Below are positions 1-12,451 of a DNA stretch of 64,000 bases, piece after piece. The notes below the pieces were generated by a model. The model was not told the DNA's origin and did not search any database. It saw nothing but the letters and a program-made list of their open reading frames with translations. The translations under genes were made by a program, and so were the position numbers. The stretch is from the NCBI GenBank assembly GCA_964036155.1, contig OZ038422.1, positions 39,207,201 through 39,271,200 of the forward strand. The letters run 5' to 3'. How positions within the stretch are numbered: position 1 is the first letter of the stretch; each line of letters opens with the position of its first letter. The stretch is from Diploscapter coronatus (Eukaryota > Nematoda > Chromadorea > Rhabditida > Rhabditidae).

Positions 1-312
1 GACGAACAATATTATGCTTCGAATACGTTCAACAAATGTTCACAAGAAATCGATTAACTATTTCTGATGTATATTTTGAGGAGTTTACTTTGAAATTACT
101 ATCAAATAAATATTAGATTTAGTTACAGAATTTTTGAAATAAAGTATTTTAAGGAATATCTTTTGAGTTACAATTTTCAGCGTCTTTATTGGATTTCTTC
201 AAGAGTTTTCTGTATCATGGGCATCGAATTAGGATGTACGAAATTGAATAAAGATGCTTTTTATTGAAATCATATGAGAATTACGAAAACAAGTGTATTG
301 AAATTGGAGATT
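1..312. repeat. 3' flank of kelch gene A, cluster repeat unit
   Basis: No gene is seen here. The stretch matches the DNA just downstream of genes B (about 2573-2876) and of the Hsp70-kelch gene (about 5171-5474), and a relic at 8730-8990. It is the common downstream spacer of the duplicated F-box/kelch cluster. Differences are scattered substitutions and small indels, so this copy is older than the one shared by the two identical spacers. Confidence 0.7.
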
Positions 313-1553
313 TCAGATATTAAATTTTGCGACATCTGTCCATTCATTTACATCTGGATTGTATTCCTCGATTGAATTACAAAAATTGTCCATATATTCT
401 TGATATCTAAGTTACAAATATTTCGTATAAATATATGCAAAATCTCAGCTCACCCCCCGATTGCATACAATTTTCTATTCGCAACAACAAGCGAATGATC
501 CATTCTTCCATAACTCATATCAGCGATTTGAGAAATTCGACTGTCAACTGGAGCTGAGGGGTCGAAACACAAACAAGATTTTGATACATCAAAATTACTA
601 AATATATAATGATACATTATTTATCATACAAAATTAACGACTTCCATCCTCCAGATATGTAAATTTTCCCATTTAACGATGCAACTCCGAATGAAACTCG
701 TTGTTCTGGGAGCTCTCCAATTTCAATCCATTTCCGTTCAACGTCTGATAATCGACATATCTTGGTACTATTCCATCCATCAATAACTGAATATTCATAA
801 TCACAATAATGAATATGCTATAATGTGACCGTATAACATTCCATCGCATGTTATTGTTCGGGCATGACTAATTGGAAGAGGGAGAGCAGGTTCTGTTTGC
901 CATTTTCCATCTATTAAAACCTGAATTAATTATTTCATGGACTTTCATTCGATCTTCTTACATCAACATGATTAGTATACTTTCCACCCAAATAATACAA
1001 TTTGTCTTTGAAATAAGCCACAGATGCACATCCACGCCATTCGGGAGGATCTGGTTCTGCAAGGAATGAAATAAAATTAAACCAATTTATTGGCTATTTG
1101 TAAAGTAACCTCTGCTGAGCTGTTGAGTATTCAGATCGAATATTTCAAACGATTTGTTATCAAAACTAATTGCAAAAATCTAAAATTTACAAAATTGGCA
1201 ATGGCAAACAAAATAATCTACCTTATCTTTTGTGGTTGAAAATTCCCATGGCCCAGAATATTTAGTAAATTTCGTAATCTGCTTAACAGAATTAGAATGC
1301 GAATCAAACAGACAAATTCTTCCTTCCCAAGTTTCGTCTTTTTTATAAGGCACTAAATACTAAAGTTAACTTTCGCTCGTACAAGAAATATTTTCCTACG
1401 ATAGAATAAAGTTTTTCTCTCGAGCGCCATCGGTCGATATTTCTTGACTATTTGCATCATCCGTTTATTAGTCCAGGCCAATTGTCCCAGGTCTTTGAAT
1501 TCGGGATATTGGCAGATCAACAATATAATTTCGACCGGTAAATTGGCTAACAT
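313..1553 (-). CDS. F-box/kelch-repeat protein, cluster copy A
   Basis: Predicted protein of about 330 residues. The first exon (from 1553) encodes an F-box-like start, MLANLPVEIILLICQYPE, followed by LAWTNKRMM. Later exons carry kelch blades with the double-glycine signature (YYLGG, YISGG, YAIGG) and the spaced aromatic/Trp residues of kelch repeats. Introns of 23, 42, 53, 41 and about 45 nt, all GT-AG, keep one frame to a TGA at 313-315. The first, 23-nt, intron must be removed or translation stops at once. F-box proteins usually bind Skp1 and present substrates to SCF ubiquitin ligases, with kelch propellers as the binding face; that role is inferred here. This is one of four similar F-box/kelch genes in the window. 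Confidence 0.75.
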
Positions 1554-1662
1554 CTTTGTTAAGACCTAAACAAGAAAAATGGAAATAGTATAGAAGAGTT
1601 GATTAAATGAGAAAGTCTGAAATTGGTCATTGAAGAACAGAGAATGGAGCTACTAAATCGGT

Positions 1663-2990
1663 GCTTCACAATTTTTACCAAACTAAAAATCGATTCCTAA
1701 GCCACGCTGCTCTGTTTTGTCCCCTTTCCCCCTTCGCCCTGTCTACTTCTGCAATGCACAGGCGCGAAAGGGAGAGAAAGAGCGGCGAAAAGAAAAAGAA
1801 AGCGAAAAAGGAGGGAAATTTATTGTCGATCAGGAAAACGCAATTAAAACACTAAAACAATTAATTACACCCAATTATCTCGTTCAAATATCAGAATAGA
1901 AGTAATTTCCGAAATTTTAAGACCGAGCACATGCAGGAACTCACTAGAAGAAGTGCTCGAGGAAGGCCGGAATGTGAGGGACGCGATTTTTCCCTCGAAA
2001 TCATTCGATTTCTGCTAATTTTTTTCCAACAATCTGATGCGATTCCAGGTTATTTCTGATGCTGTAGTTAAACGGTTCAGTAGGGGATCAGTCCACTTCC
2101 ATTAGGGCAATTAAAGGATGTTTAAGGGCTAGGATGATAGAATAAGCAGTTGATGATAGTACCTCAAACTTGGATAATATTAAACCTTTTATTAATAAAA
2201 AGGAAAATACAAAATATACAGAAATTTAAAGCTAAAATGTTAGTAGAAGTAATTGAAGTTCTAGTGTCAATTACATAGATTGTCTCCTTCAAATGAGGTC
2301 GTACGTTCAAATTTACGTTTATTTAAACATTTTTCATTGATATTTAGAGCTAAGAAGAACGGAGATTAATAGTGACAGAACGATCAAATAAATTTAACAA
2401 ATACTGAATTATTGAACTGAAATAAAAATAGATTGATACTATGAAAATGATAAGGAAAATGCTTATCACCAATCAAGCAGTGAAAAAAGAAGTTAACTGG
2501 GAAGAAAAAATATATAGGCTATTTCAGTGAAACATCGAGAAAATGAGAAAAATACGCGTAACATGGTGCTGTTAACGAACAATATCATGTTTCGAATACG
2601 TTCAATAATTGTTTACAAGAAATCGATTAACTATTTCGGATGTATATTTTGAGGAATTTACTTTGAAATTACTATCAAATAAATATTAGATTTAGTTACA
2701 GAATTTCCGAAATAAAATATTTTAAAGAATATTTATTTCAGTTACAATTACCTCTCATCACTTTTGGATGCATTCAAGAGTTGTCTATCATTGGCATTGA
2801 AATTAAATTATTACTTCACATTTTATTGAAGAAAATTTCTATATTAAATTTGAGATTACTCTAATCAAGCTTTATTTTATGTTAATTTTCCGACTTCGCG
2901 CCATTTATTCGTTTGTGGATCGTATTCTTCAATAGCGTCACAGAAGTTTATCGGACAGTAAGAATCAACACTTCCTTTCTCAATATTTTG
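1663..2990. repeat. 1328-bp tract repeated exactly at 4261-5588
   Basis: Reading the two tracts in register (offset 2598) I find no mismatch, while the sequence on both sides differs by many substitutions. The tract covers the upstream region of gene A, the whole spacer, and the last exon of gene B plus its 3' flank. The spacer contains no convincing coding sequence. Short open frames in it are low-complexity Lys/Glu-rich stretches. Confidence 0.85.
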
Positions 2991-4160
2991 GTATCTAGGT
3001 TAACAAATATTTCGTATAAAGATATGCAAAATCTTAGCTCACCCTCCGATTGCATACAACTTCCCGTTAGCGGCAATGAGCGAATGGTAATATCTTGTAT
3101 AATCCATATCAGCGATTTGAGAAATTCGACTGTCGGCTGGAGCTGAGGGGTCGAAACATAGACAGGATTTGAATATATGATCACAATAACTAAATATATA
3201 ATGATACATTATTTATCATACAAAATTAACGACTATTGTCCTCCAGTTATGTAAATTCTTCCATTTAACGATGCAACTCCGAAAGCAGCTCGTGTTTCTG
3301 GAATCTCTCCGACTTCAATCCATTCCCGTTCATCGTCTGATAATCGATATATCATATTATCAAAAAATCCATCAATAACTGAATGCCCATAATTACAATA
3401 ATGAATATGCTATAATATGACCGTATAAAGTTTCATCGCATATTATTGTTTGAGCACGATTAATTTCAAGAGGAAAAGCAGGTCCTGTTTGCCATCTTCC
3501 ATCTATTAAAACCTGAATAAATTATTTCATTGACTTTCATTCGATCTTTTTACATCAACTTGATTAGTCCAGTCGTCCTTAAAAGTATTGTATCCGCCCA
3601 AATAATAAAAGTTTCCTTTGAAATAAGCCACAGATGCAATTTCACGCTGTTCAGGAGGATCTGGTCCTGCAAAGAGTGCAATAAAATTAAACCCATCTAT
3701 TGGCTTTTGTAATGTTACCTCTAGTGATTTTTCGAGTATTAAAGTTAAAAATTTCAAGCCATTTTTCAGATCTTAATGCAAAAATCTAAAATTTACAAAA
3801 TTGGCAATGCCAAATTAAAATAATCTACCTTATCTTTTGTAGCTGCTACTTCATGTAATTCTAAATGATTAGTAAATTTTGCAATCTGCTTAACAGAATT
3901 AGAATGCGAATCAAACAGACAAATTCTTCCTTCCCAAGTTTCGTCTTTTTTATAAGGCACTAAATACTAAAGTTAACTTTCGCTCGTACAAGAAATATTT
4001 TCCTACGATAGAATAAAGTTTTTCTCTCGAGCGCCATCGGTCGATATTTTTTGATTATTTGCATTATCCGTTTATTAGTCCAGGCCAATTGTCCCAGGTC
4101 TTTGAATTCGGGATATTCGCAGATCAACAATATCATTTCGACTGGTAAATTGGCTAGCAT
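2877..4160 (-). CDS. F-box/kelch-repeat protein, cluster copy B
   Basis: Same architecture as copy A. The F-box-like first exon starts at 4160 (MLANLPVEMILLICEYPE). A 23-nt intron follows (3958-3980 region), then exons encoding kelch blades with YYLGG, YITGG and YAIGG, and a TAA at 2877-2879. All predicted junctions are GT-AG and the frame is open throughout, so the gene looks intact. Its last exon lies inside the tract that is identical to the end of the Hsp70-kelch gene, while the rest of the gene has diverged from copy A. A role as SCF substrate adaptor is inferred from the F-box/kelch family. Confidence 0.75.
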
Positions 4161-4260
4161 CTTTGTTAAGAGACCTAAACAATCAGCATAGTATTATTTC
4201 GAAACGGAAATAGTAGAGTATTGATTGAATGAGAAAGGAGAATGAAACTACTAAATTGAT

Positions 4261-5588
4261 GCTTCACAATTTTTACCAAACTAAAAATCGATTCCTAAGC
4301 CACGCTGCTCTGTTTTGTCCCCTTTCCCCCTTCGCCCTGTCTACTTCTGCAATGCACAGGCGCGAAAGGGAGAGAAAGAGCGGCGAAAAGAAAAAGAAAG
4401 CGAAAAAGGAGGGAAATTTATTGTCGATCAGGAAAACGCAATTAAAACACTAAAACAATTAATTACACCCAATTATCTCGTTCAAATATCAGAATAGAAG
4501 TAATTTCCGAAATTTTAAGACCGAGCACATGCAGGAACTCACTAGAAGAAGTGCTCGAGGAAGGCCGGAATGTGAGGGACGCGATTTTTCCCTCGAAATC
4601 ATTCGATTTCTGCTAATTTTTTTCCAACAATCTGATGCGATTCCAGGTTATTTCTGATGCTGTAGTTAAACGGTTCAGTAGGGGATCAGTCCACTTCCAT
4701 TAGGGCAATTAAAGGATGTTTAAGGGCTAGGATGATAGAATAAGCAGTTGATGATAGTACCTCAAACTTGGATAATATTAAACCTTTTATTAATAAAAAG
4801 GAAAATACAAAATATACAGAAATTTAAAGCTAAAATGTTAGTAGAAGTAATTGAAGTTCTAGTGTCAATTACATAGATTGTCTCCTTCAAATGAGGTCGT
4901 ACGTTCAAATTTACGTTTATTTAAACATTTTTCATTGATATTTAGAGCTAAGAAGAACGGAGATTAATAGTGACAGAACGATCAAATAAATTTAACAAAT
5001 ACTGAATTATTGAACTGAAATAAAAATAGATTGATACTATGAAAATGATAAGGAAAATGCTTATCACCAATCAAGCAGTGAAAAAAGAAGTTAACTGGGA
5101 AGAAAAAATATATAGGCTATTTCAGTGAAACATCGAGAAAATGAGAAAAATACGCGTAACATGGTGCTGTTAACGAACAATATCATGTTTCGAATACGTT
5201 CAATAATTGTTTACAAGAAATCGATTAACTATTTCGGATGTATATTTTGAGGAATTTACTTTGAAATTACTATCAAATAAATATTAGATTTAGTTACAGA
5301 ATTTCCGAAATAAAATATTTTAAAGAATATTTATTTCAGTTACAATTACCTCTCATCACTTTTGGATGCATTCAAGAGTTGTCTATCATTGGCATTGAAA
5401 TTAAATTATTACTTCACATTTTATTGAAGAAAATTTCTATATTAAATTTGAGATTACTCTAATCAAGCTTTATTTTATGTTAATTTTCCGACTTCGCGCC
5501 ATTTATTCGTTTGTGGATCGTATTCTTCAATAGCGTCACAGAAGTTTATCGGACAGTAAGAATCAACACTTCCTTTCTCAATATTTTG
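4261..5588. repeat. Second copy of the 1328-bp identical tract
   Basis: Identical by eye to 1663-2990. It spans the upstream region of gene B, the spacer, and the last exon of the Hsp70-kelch chimera. Identity stops abruptly at both ends: at the left where gcttcacaat begins, and at the right just after caatattttg, inside the last kelch intron. Confidence 0.85.
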
Positions 5589-8348
5589 AAGTCTAAGTTA
5601 ATAAATATTTCGTATAAAAATATGCAAAATCTCAACTTACCCTCTGATTGCATACAATTTCCCGTTAGCGACAATGAGCGAATGATTATATCTAACATAG
5701 TTCATATCAGCGATTTTAGAAATTCGACTGTCAGCTGGAGCTGAGGGATCGAAACACAGACAGGATTTCAATACATTAGGATGACTAAATATATAATGAT
5801 AAATTATTTATCATACAAAATTAACGACTTAAATCCTCCAGTTATGTAAATTTTTCCGTTTAGCGATGCAACTCCGAAACAGCCTCGTCTTTCTGGAATC
5901 ACTCCAATTTCGATCCATTCTCGTTCATTGTCTGATAATCGATATATCTTTCTATTTGCATAACCACAAATAACTGAATATCCACAATTACAATAATGAG
6001 TATGCTATAATGTGACCGTATAAAATTCCATCGCACGTTATTGTTTGAACCACACTAATTGGGAGAGGAAAAGCAGGTCCTTTTCGCCATCCTCCATCTA
6101 TTAAAACCTGAATAAACTATTTCATGGACTTTCATTCGATCTTCTTACATTAACTCGATTCGTATCTTTTCTTGTTTTACGATCCCCTCCACCCAAATAG
6201 TACAATTTGTCTTTGAAATAAGCTACAGATGCATATCTACGCCATTCAGGAGGATCTGGGCCTGTAAAGTTCTTTGAATCGGTCATTCATGGATTTGTTG
6301 ATAAACCTCTTAAAATTTGTGGAGTATACAAGTCAAATATCTCAAATGACTTAATGTTATCTCTGTTTCTAATTCCAAAAATCTGAAGTCAAGGAAATTA
6401 TTTAAGATAACGAACATAAGAATTGACCGTATTCTGTGTAGCTGCTAATTCATATGGCGCATAACAATAGTCCAATATTGCAATCTCTTGAACTGACAAG
6501 TTATGAGAATTGAAAAAGCATATCCTTCCTTCATATGTACCATTATTATTTGGATAACAAGCTAAATTATTACGAATCGTTTCAAAACCTCTTACTTAAC
6601 TTTCAACGTTTCTTACAATAAAACAAAATTTTATGCGAATTAGTGGATGAATTGTCTCCACCAATCTGCAAATTATTGATGTTTCGGGCTAATTCATTCA
6701 TTGTATTGTTAATCAATGGAATTGCGATTCCGTTCTGAAATTATCATTTCCATTTTAGTAATGAATTATCTATTTTCAAACCTCCAAAGCATTTGCAACA
6801 ATCGCAGCTCCATAAGCTACGGCTTCGTCCGGATTTATATCAAATTTCAACTTATCATTTCCGAATTTGTCTGTTAATTTTTGCTGTAGAAAAGGAATTC
6901 TGGTCATTCCTCCAACCAAAATCTAAAAAGTAAATAAGAATGCAGAAAGTAATTGTAAATATACCACATGATCGATTTGTGGTGCTTTTAATTGTGCTGT
7001 ATTCAGCACGTTATCCACCTGATGCATGGCCTTGTTGTACAACTCGTTACATAGTTCGTTTAACTTATTCGAGGTCATGGCAACGTTTAGATCTAATTCA
7101 TCGTTTATGTCGATCTAGAAATAAACTATGATGTGAAAATTCCGATCATTAGTTTACATGGATATCGTATGACGAAAGATTGAAAGAAAGAGCTTCCTTT
7201 CCTTCTTTACAAGCAGCGCGAAGTCGTTTTATCAGTTTTGGCTTATTAACAATATCATAGTTCGACGACGATTTAGCGAACTCATCAATGGAATATTTCA
7301 TTATTTTTCCATCAAAATCCTGCCCGCCTAAGTTAATGATATGTTTAAAACTTCTATTGATCTATTTCACCTAATTGAGTATCTCCGCCAACAGCCTTTA
7401 CTTCGAGATTTTTGTCTTTAATCTCAGCGATACTTATGTCAAGAGTACCTGAAAAGTTTCTATAATTTCTCATTAAAATACTACAAATCAACCTCCTCCG
7501 AAATCGAAGATCAAAAGTTTCGAATTCCCGAATTTCTTCTTGTGATTGTAAGCGATTGCAGCCGAAATGGGCTCTTCCAGTAAATATTTCAATTCGAGTC
7601 CAGCCAATTCAACGGCTCTCTTCGTGGCAGCAATTTGGTCAGAATTGAACAAGGCAGGCACTGTGACAACTGCACCGGTCACTTTCGTCGAGAGATGTTT
7701 CTGCATCAATTGTTTTTAAAATAGATTTTCTACAAGCCCAACCTCAGCAGTAGCTTTTAGTTTCTTCAAAATTTCCGCCGAAACTTCTTCGGGTGTAAGA
7801 AACTTCTCCTCAGCAGCTCCTTTGTTCAAGACATAACCGGCTACGTTCTAAATGAATCTTTAAAGATTATCTCTATATTTATTCCTACATTTCTCGCGTC
7901 AACGTTAAAAGTCCACAGCTGACGAGTTTCAGCGTTCGGCAAATCATGCAAGAATTTCCAGCCAATTAGTCTTTTTGAATCTTCAATAATTCTTTATTTT
8001 TATGATCTTATTCCTTCTAACCGTATAGAATATTCGTCACGTCTGTGTTGCACATTAGGGCAGGATTCCCAACGAGAATTTCTGGTTCGCAATATGCAAC
8101 TACTGAAGGTATCGTAGGCTTTCCTGAATATGATGAAATTCAAATGAAGAATCATTAATGAAAATTTCTTATCCAACAATCTTATAACCGATATTCAGTT
8201 AAAATATTGAATTATCTTGAAAGTGGTGTATTTTCGAATAATAAACTTCTCATTTACCATCTTCACAAACGATTGCAACAGGTTTGCCATCCTCGATGAC
8301 AGAAACACACGAATAAGTGGTCCCCAAATCGATGCCGATGTACACCAT
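5475..8348 (-). CDS. Chimeric protein: Hsp70 ATPase domain joined to kelch repeats
   Basis: The ATG at 8346-8348 opens a full Hsp70 nucleotide-binding domain spread over about ten short exons. All three family signatures are visible: [12 protein letters not shown] near the start, IFDFGGG spliced to TLDISI, and [10 protein letters not shown]. After [18 protein letters not shown] the usual substrate-binding domain is absent. An exon of about 40 residues follows ([19 protein letters not shown]). Read through, it ends in TGA. If a donor at about 6616 (GTAAGA) or 6607 (GTTGAA) is used, it joins in frame to the acceptor at about 6552. It then continues into kelch exons (YYLGG, YITGG, YAIGG) that stay open to the TAA at 5475. 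The F-box exon of the neighbours is missing. Predicted total is about 700 residues. The alternative is a truncated Hsp70 gene beside a headless kelch remnant. Confidence 0.55.
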
Positions 8349-9987
8349 TTCTCAATTATTATTATTATTTTTTTTTTAAATTTAAATAAAAATTATTTCA
8401 AGCATTCGTGCTCAGGTGAATAAAGAATCATATCTCATTAGGATCAAGCTTCATATTGATTATATAGACTGTTCTCTTCAAATGAGATTGTAAGTTAAAA
8501 TTTATGTTTATTAAAACATTCTTGCATTGATATTTATAATTAAGAAGAACGAAAATTATAGTGGGAGAACGATAAAATAACTTTAACAAATATTGAAAGG
8601 TATTAGACTAAACCTAAATGGGTCGATACCATGAAAATGACGAAGAAAATGTCTCATCACCAATCAGGTAGTGAAAAGAGAGATTGGTTGAGAAGAGAAA
8701 ATGAGAAAAATACGCGTAACATGGTGCTGTTAACGAACAATATCATGTTTCGAATACGTTCAATAAGTGTTCACAAGAAATCGATTAACTATTTCTGCTA
8801 TATATTCTGAAAGTTTACTTTAAAATTCATTAGTGGGCTGAAAACTGCTATAAAATAAATACTAGATTTGATTATAGAAGTTTTGAAATAAACTATTTTA
8901 AAGAGTATTTAGTTGAGTTGCAATTACCCCTCATCTTTTTTGAATGTCTTCGAGGGCTGTCTTTATTATGCTCATTCGAACCTTAATCATAGTCAATAAA
9001 GATATTCATAATAATTTTAGTTCATAAAATCAAATAAAATGATAGTTGATAATTGATAATAAAAACAACAAACGAAATTTTTAGTCAGTTTCAAGCGATT
9101 TTTGTAAGAGGTATCAGTTTCAGAACGTGAAATATTGAATTTTCATCTAATGTTCTAAAAATAAAAATTTCTAAAAGTCAAAAACTTATTTTAAAAAAAA
9201 AAACCAAAAACAAAAACGCAGCCTTCTTTTCCGCGTTTGAGCGATAAATCGATGGCAAACAACGCTATTTTCGCGATTTCTGCTCGCCTCTGTCTCTACT
9301 CTTTTTCGCTCTAGAGCAGAGGGTTAGACGCTATAGGGTGAGATAGAATAGGAAGGGGGCAGGGCCGGGAGGGATTTTGAATGTTGCTTTTCGCGGAATT
9401 CGGAACGCCAAAATTCTCGGAATTCAGAATTCCGCCCGGCCCTGAAGAGGGGCGAAAGGGGGCATGCTTCTTTGGCGCAGTCTCGTAATCCTCGCAATAT
9501 GGAGTCTACTTTTCTAACTGGCGTCCCGATGTTTTTCTCCATGAGCCCAAAAATATAGTGCTTCTTGACAAAATCTTTGTTGAGAAAAGCCCGCCTCCCA
9601 TATAATATAATTTACTAAAGAGTAGATATATATGCATGCGCGAAAAGGTCGCCGCCTCATATTCTTCAATGTCATTATGCAAGAAGCGGTATAGTTGCCT
9701 TTACCAGACTCTACGACGAATAGTGGACCCAGTCCTAGGGAGGACGATCGTCAGAAACCCCTTGCGACCTACCCTCCTGTAGTTCATTTTCGTCCGACGA
9801 AAGTGCTCCCTAGGTCTTTTTTGAAATAAAATGTTCTAAAGAATATTTATTTCAGTTACAATTATCCCTCATCACTTTTGGATGTCTTCGAGAGTTGTCT
9901 GTATCGTATGCATTGAAATTCAGTTATTATTTCACATTTTATTGAATAACATTTCCATATGAAATCTGAGATTATTATAATCAAGCT
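8349..9987. repeat. Spacer with relic cluster flanks and an inserted segment
   Basis: Positions 8460-8700 resemble the spacer at 2260-2560, and 8730-8990 resemble the kelch-gene 3' flank at 2573-2830. A second copy of the flank starts near 9826 and runs into gene D. Between them (about 9050-9825) lies a foreign segment. It carries a block also present at 11791-11935 (around gcgataaatcgatggcaaac), a decayed fragment like the 5' half of the tRNA-Met (about 9471-9510), and inverted cctaggga/tccctagg words. No gene is seen. Confidence 0.6.
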
Positions 9988-11262
9988 TTATTTTATGCTA
10001 ATTTTTCCGACTTCTCGCCATTTATTCGCTTGTGAATCGTATTCCTCGATTGAATTACAAAAATTCGTCATATTGCGTCTTTGAAATCTAAGTTACCAAT
10101 ATTTCGTACAAAGATATACAAAATCAGCTTACCCTCCGATAGCATACAATTTTCCGTTAGCGACAATGAGCGAATGAAGATATCGAGCATAATTCATATC
10201 AGCGATGTGAAAAAATCTACTGTCAATTGGAGCTGAGGGATCGAAACACAGACAGGAATTGAATGGCCAATCACCACTAAATATATAACGATACATTATT
10301 TATCATACAAAATTAACGACCGAAATCCCCCAATTATGTAAATTCTTCCTTTTAATGATGCAACTCCGAAATGAATTAATCTTTCTGGAATCTGCCCAAT
10401 TTCAATCCATTTCCGTTCATCGTCTGATAATCGATATATCTTTCCACTACTAATTATATCAATAACTGAATATCCATAATTATAATAATGAATATGCTAT
10501 AATGTGACCGTATAAAATTCCATCGCATGTTATTGTTCTAAGTTGACTAATTGAAAGAGGAAATGTAGGTCCTTTTTTCCATTTTCCATCTATTAAAACC
10601 TGAATAAACTATTTTATGAACTTTCATTCGATCTTCCTACATCGACTCGATTCGTATCTTTCCTTTTTTTAGGTTTCCACCCACCCAAATAATATAATTT
10701 GTCTTTGAAATAAGCGATAGATGAACTCCAACGCCATTCAGGAGGGTCTGGTCCTGCAAAGAATACGATAAAATTAAACCAATCTACTGGCTTTTGTAGC
10801 GTTACTTCTATTGATTTGTCGAGTATTCAGATCGAAAATTTCAAACGATTTGTTATAAGAACTAATCGCGAAGATCTAAAATTTACAAAATTGGCAATGC
10901 CAAATAAAATAATTAACCTTATCTTTCGTAGCTGCTACTTCATATGATGCTAAATAATTAGTAAAGTTTCCAATATGCTTAACAGAATTGATATGCGAAC
11001 CAAATAAACAAATTTTTCCTTCGTTAACATCGTTGTTTCTATACTCCGCTAAATACTAAAGTTAACTTTCGAGAATACAACAGAATATTTTCCTACCATA
11101 GAATAAAACTTTCCTCTCGAACGCTATCTTGAGCGATATCGGCAGATATTTCTTGATTATTTGCATCATCCGTTTATTAGTCCAGGCCAATTGTCCCAGG
11201 TCTTTGGATTCGGGATATTCACAGATCAGCAATACAATTTCGACTGGTAAATTGGCTAGCAT
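9988..11262 (-). CDS. F-box/kelch-repeat protein, cluster copy D
   Basis: First exon from 11262 encodes MLANLPVEIVLLICEYPE and LAWTNKRMM. It carries a short insertion (ISLKIAF region) relative to copies A and B. Downstream exons encode kelch blades and stay in frame to a TAA at 9988-9990 (GKISIK end). The first intron differs from the other copies. The exon is one base longer here, so the conserved 23-nt intron would shift the frame. Using the next AG seven bases downstream gives a 30-nt intron (GTATTC...TATTTAG) that restores the frame. This suggests the gene is functional, but it needs that acceptor. SCF adaptor role inferred from family. Confidence 0.68.
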
Positions 11263-11991
11263 CTTTGTTAAGAGGCCTGAACAATCACCATAGTATTATT
11301 TCAAAATGAAAACAGTAAAAGAGTTGATTGAATGAGAAAGTCTGCAATTAATGAGTTTGAAATTGATCATTGAAGAAAGGAGAATGAAACTACTAAATTG
11401 ATGCTCCCCAATTTTTATCAGACTAAAAATAGATCTCTAAACATGGTTTATCATTTAAGAATTCTAAAACTTGAAGATGCATGCTGAAATATGTAACAAA
11501 CCTTGTTGGAGATGTAGTAGTTGTCAGACAATGATTTACAGTAGTATATTGGTGGTTGCCTCTCAAACTTTGGTAATTAAACCTCGTATTAATAAAAAGA
11601 AAAATACAGAAAAAATCATACTCGAAGAAAGCAAGATTTATAATTTCTATTCTTTAGGGCGTAAAATCAAAGATTTATAGAGAAGCTATTCAAAACTCAT
11701 GAAAATGAATTAAATAGCTTTATTTCAACAGTTTTGGTTGCGTGATTCTCTAAAAAAAACTCGAAAATTCAAACTTAGGCAAAAACCCTTCTAATATTTT
11801 AAAAATAAAAATTTCTAAAAGCCAAAAACTTATTTTAAAAAATTAAAGAAAAACGCAGCCTCCTTCTCCGCGTTTGAACGATAAATCGATGGCAAACAAC
11901 GCTATTTTCGCGATTTCTGCTCGTCTCATTTGTTCTCTTTTCGCCCTGAACATAGGGCACATAGGGCCAGACAGGGGGAGTGCCCCCATGT
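11263..11991. repeat. Upstream spacer of gene D with repeat block
   Basis: Positions 11270-11450 resemble the region upstream of genes A and B. Positions 11791-11935 repeat the block at 9150-9290 (aataaaaatttctaaaag, gataaatcgatggcaaacaa). No coding region is supported. Confidence 0.5.
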
Positions 11992-12080
11992 GCGGGATTG
12001 GCGCAGTCGGCAGCGCGTTAGTCTCATAATCATTGAAATATGGCGTCTAAAGGCCCAGAGTTCGAGCCTCTGATCCCGCA
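11992..12080 (+). tRNA. tRNA-Met (CAU), intron-containing
   Basis: The acceptor arms GCGGGAT (11992-11998) and ATCCCGC (12073-12079) pair perfectly and are followed by an A. The D arm is GGCGC...GCGC. The anticodon loop reads CTCATAA, giving CAU. The T arm CAGAG-TTCGAGC-CTCTG is perfect. Sixteen or seventeen extra bases (around attgaaatatggcg) sit just 3' of the anticodon, where eukaryotic tRNA introns lie. The D-loop and AGCGC bases fit an elongator rather than an initiator tRNA. A TTTT run at about 12086 can end Pol III transcription. One base pair at the bottom of the anticodon stem is imperfect. Confidence 0.85.
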
Positions 12081-12403
12081 TAACTCTTTTGCCAAAATTA
12101 CTCTGGGGCTTTTTGAAAATACTTGGCACCAATCTGGGCACATACACAAACTAGCACTCCACTAGTTTACGAAGATAATTCTCGTCATTATCGCTATATG
12201 TGCACTTGTACGACTAAAATAAACCTCACCAATCGACTCCCCGCACCCGATTACCCCCAGGACACCTTTTACCCCATCCCTGGATCTTCAGAACAGTCAC
12301 AGTTATGCCGCGATGTAAGATGAGACATGACATTATAATAAACAGTGATTGATCACTAATAATGAGCCATAATTATGCAAAGTGGTTGTAACTTGATTTC
12401 CCC

Positions 12404-12451
12404 CACCTACCCTAGCCCTACCCTAACCCTACCCTAGCCCTACCTTAACTC
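12404..12451. repeat. Interstitial telomere-like CCCTAN repeats
   Basis: About eight degenerate units of CCCTA(C/G/A), read C-rich on this strand. The motif resembles, but does not match, the TTAGGC telomere repeat usual in nematodes. Confidence 0.7.

Noticed and set aside
1661..1899. Overlapping 60-74 codon open frames in the kelch spacers (also 4229-4497)
   Set aside because: Low-complexity Lys/Glu-rich, in the upstream region of genes A and B, with no splice or family support; identical only because the whole tract is duplicated.
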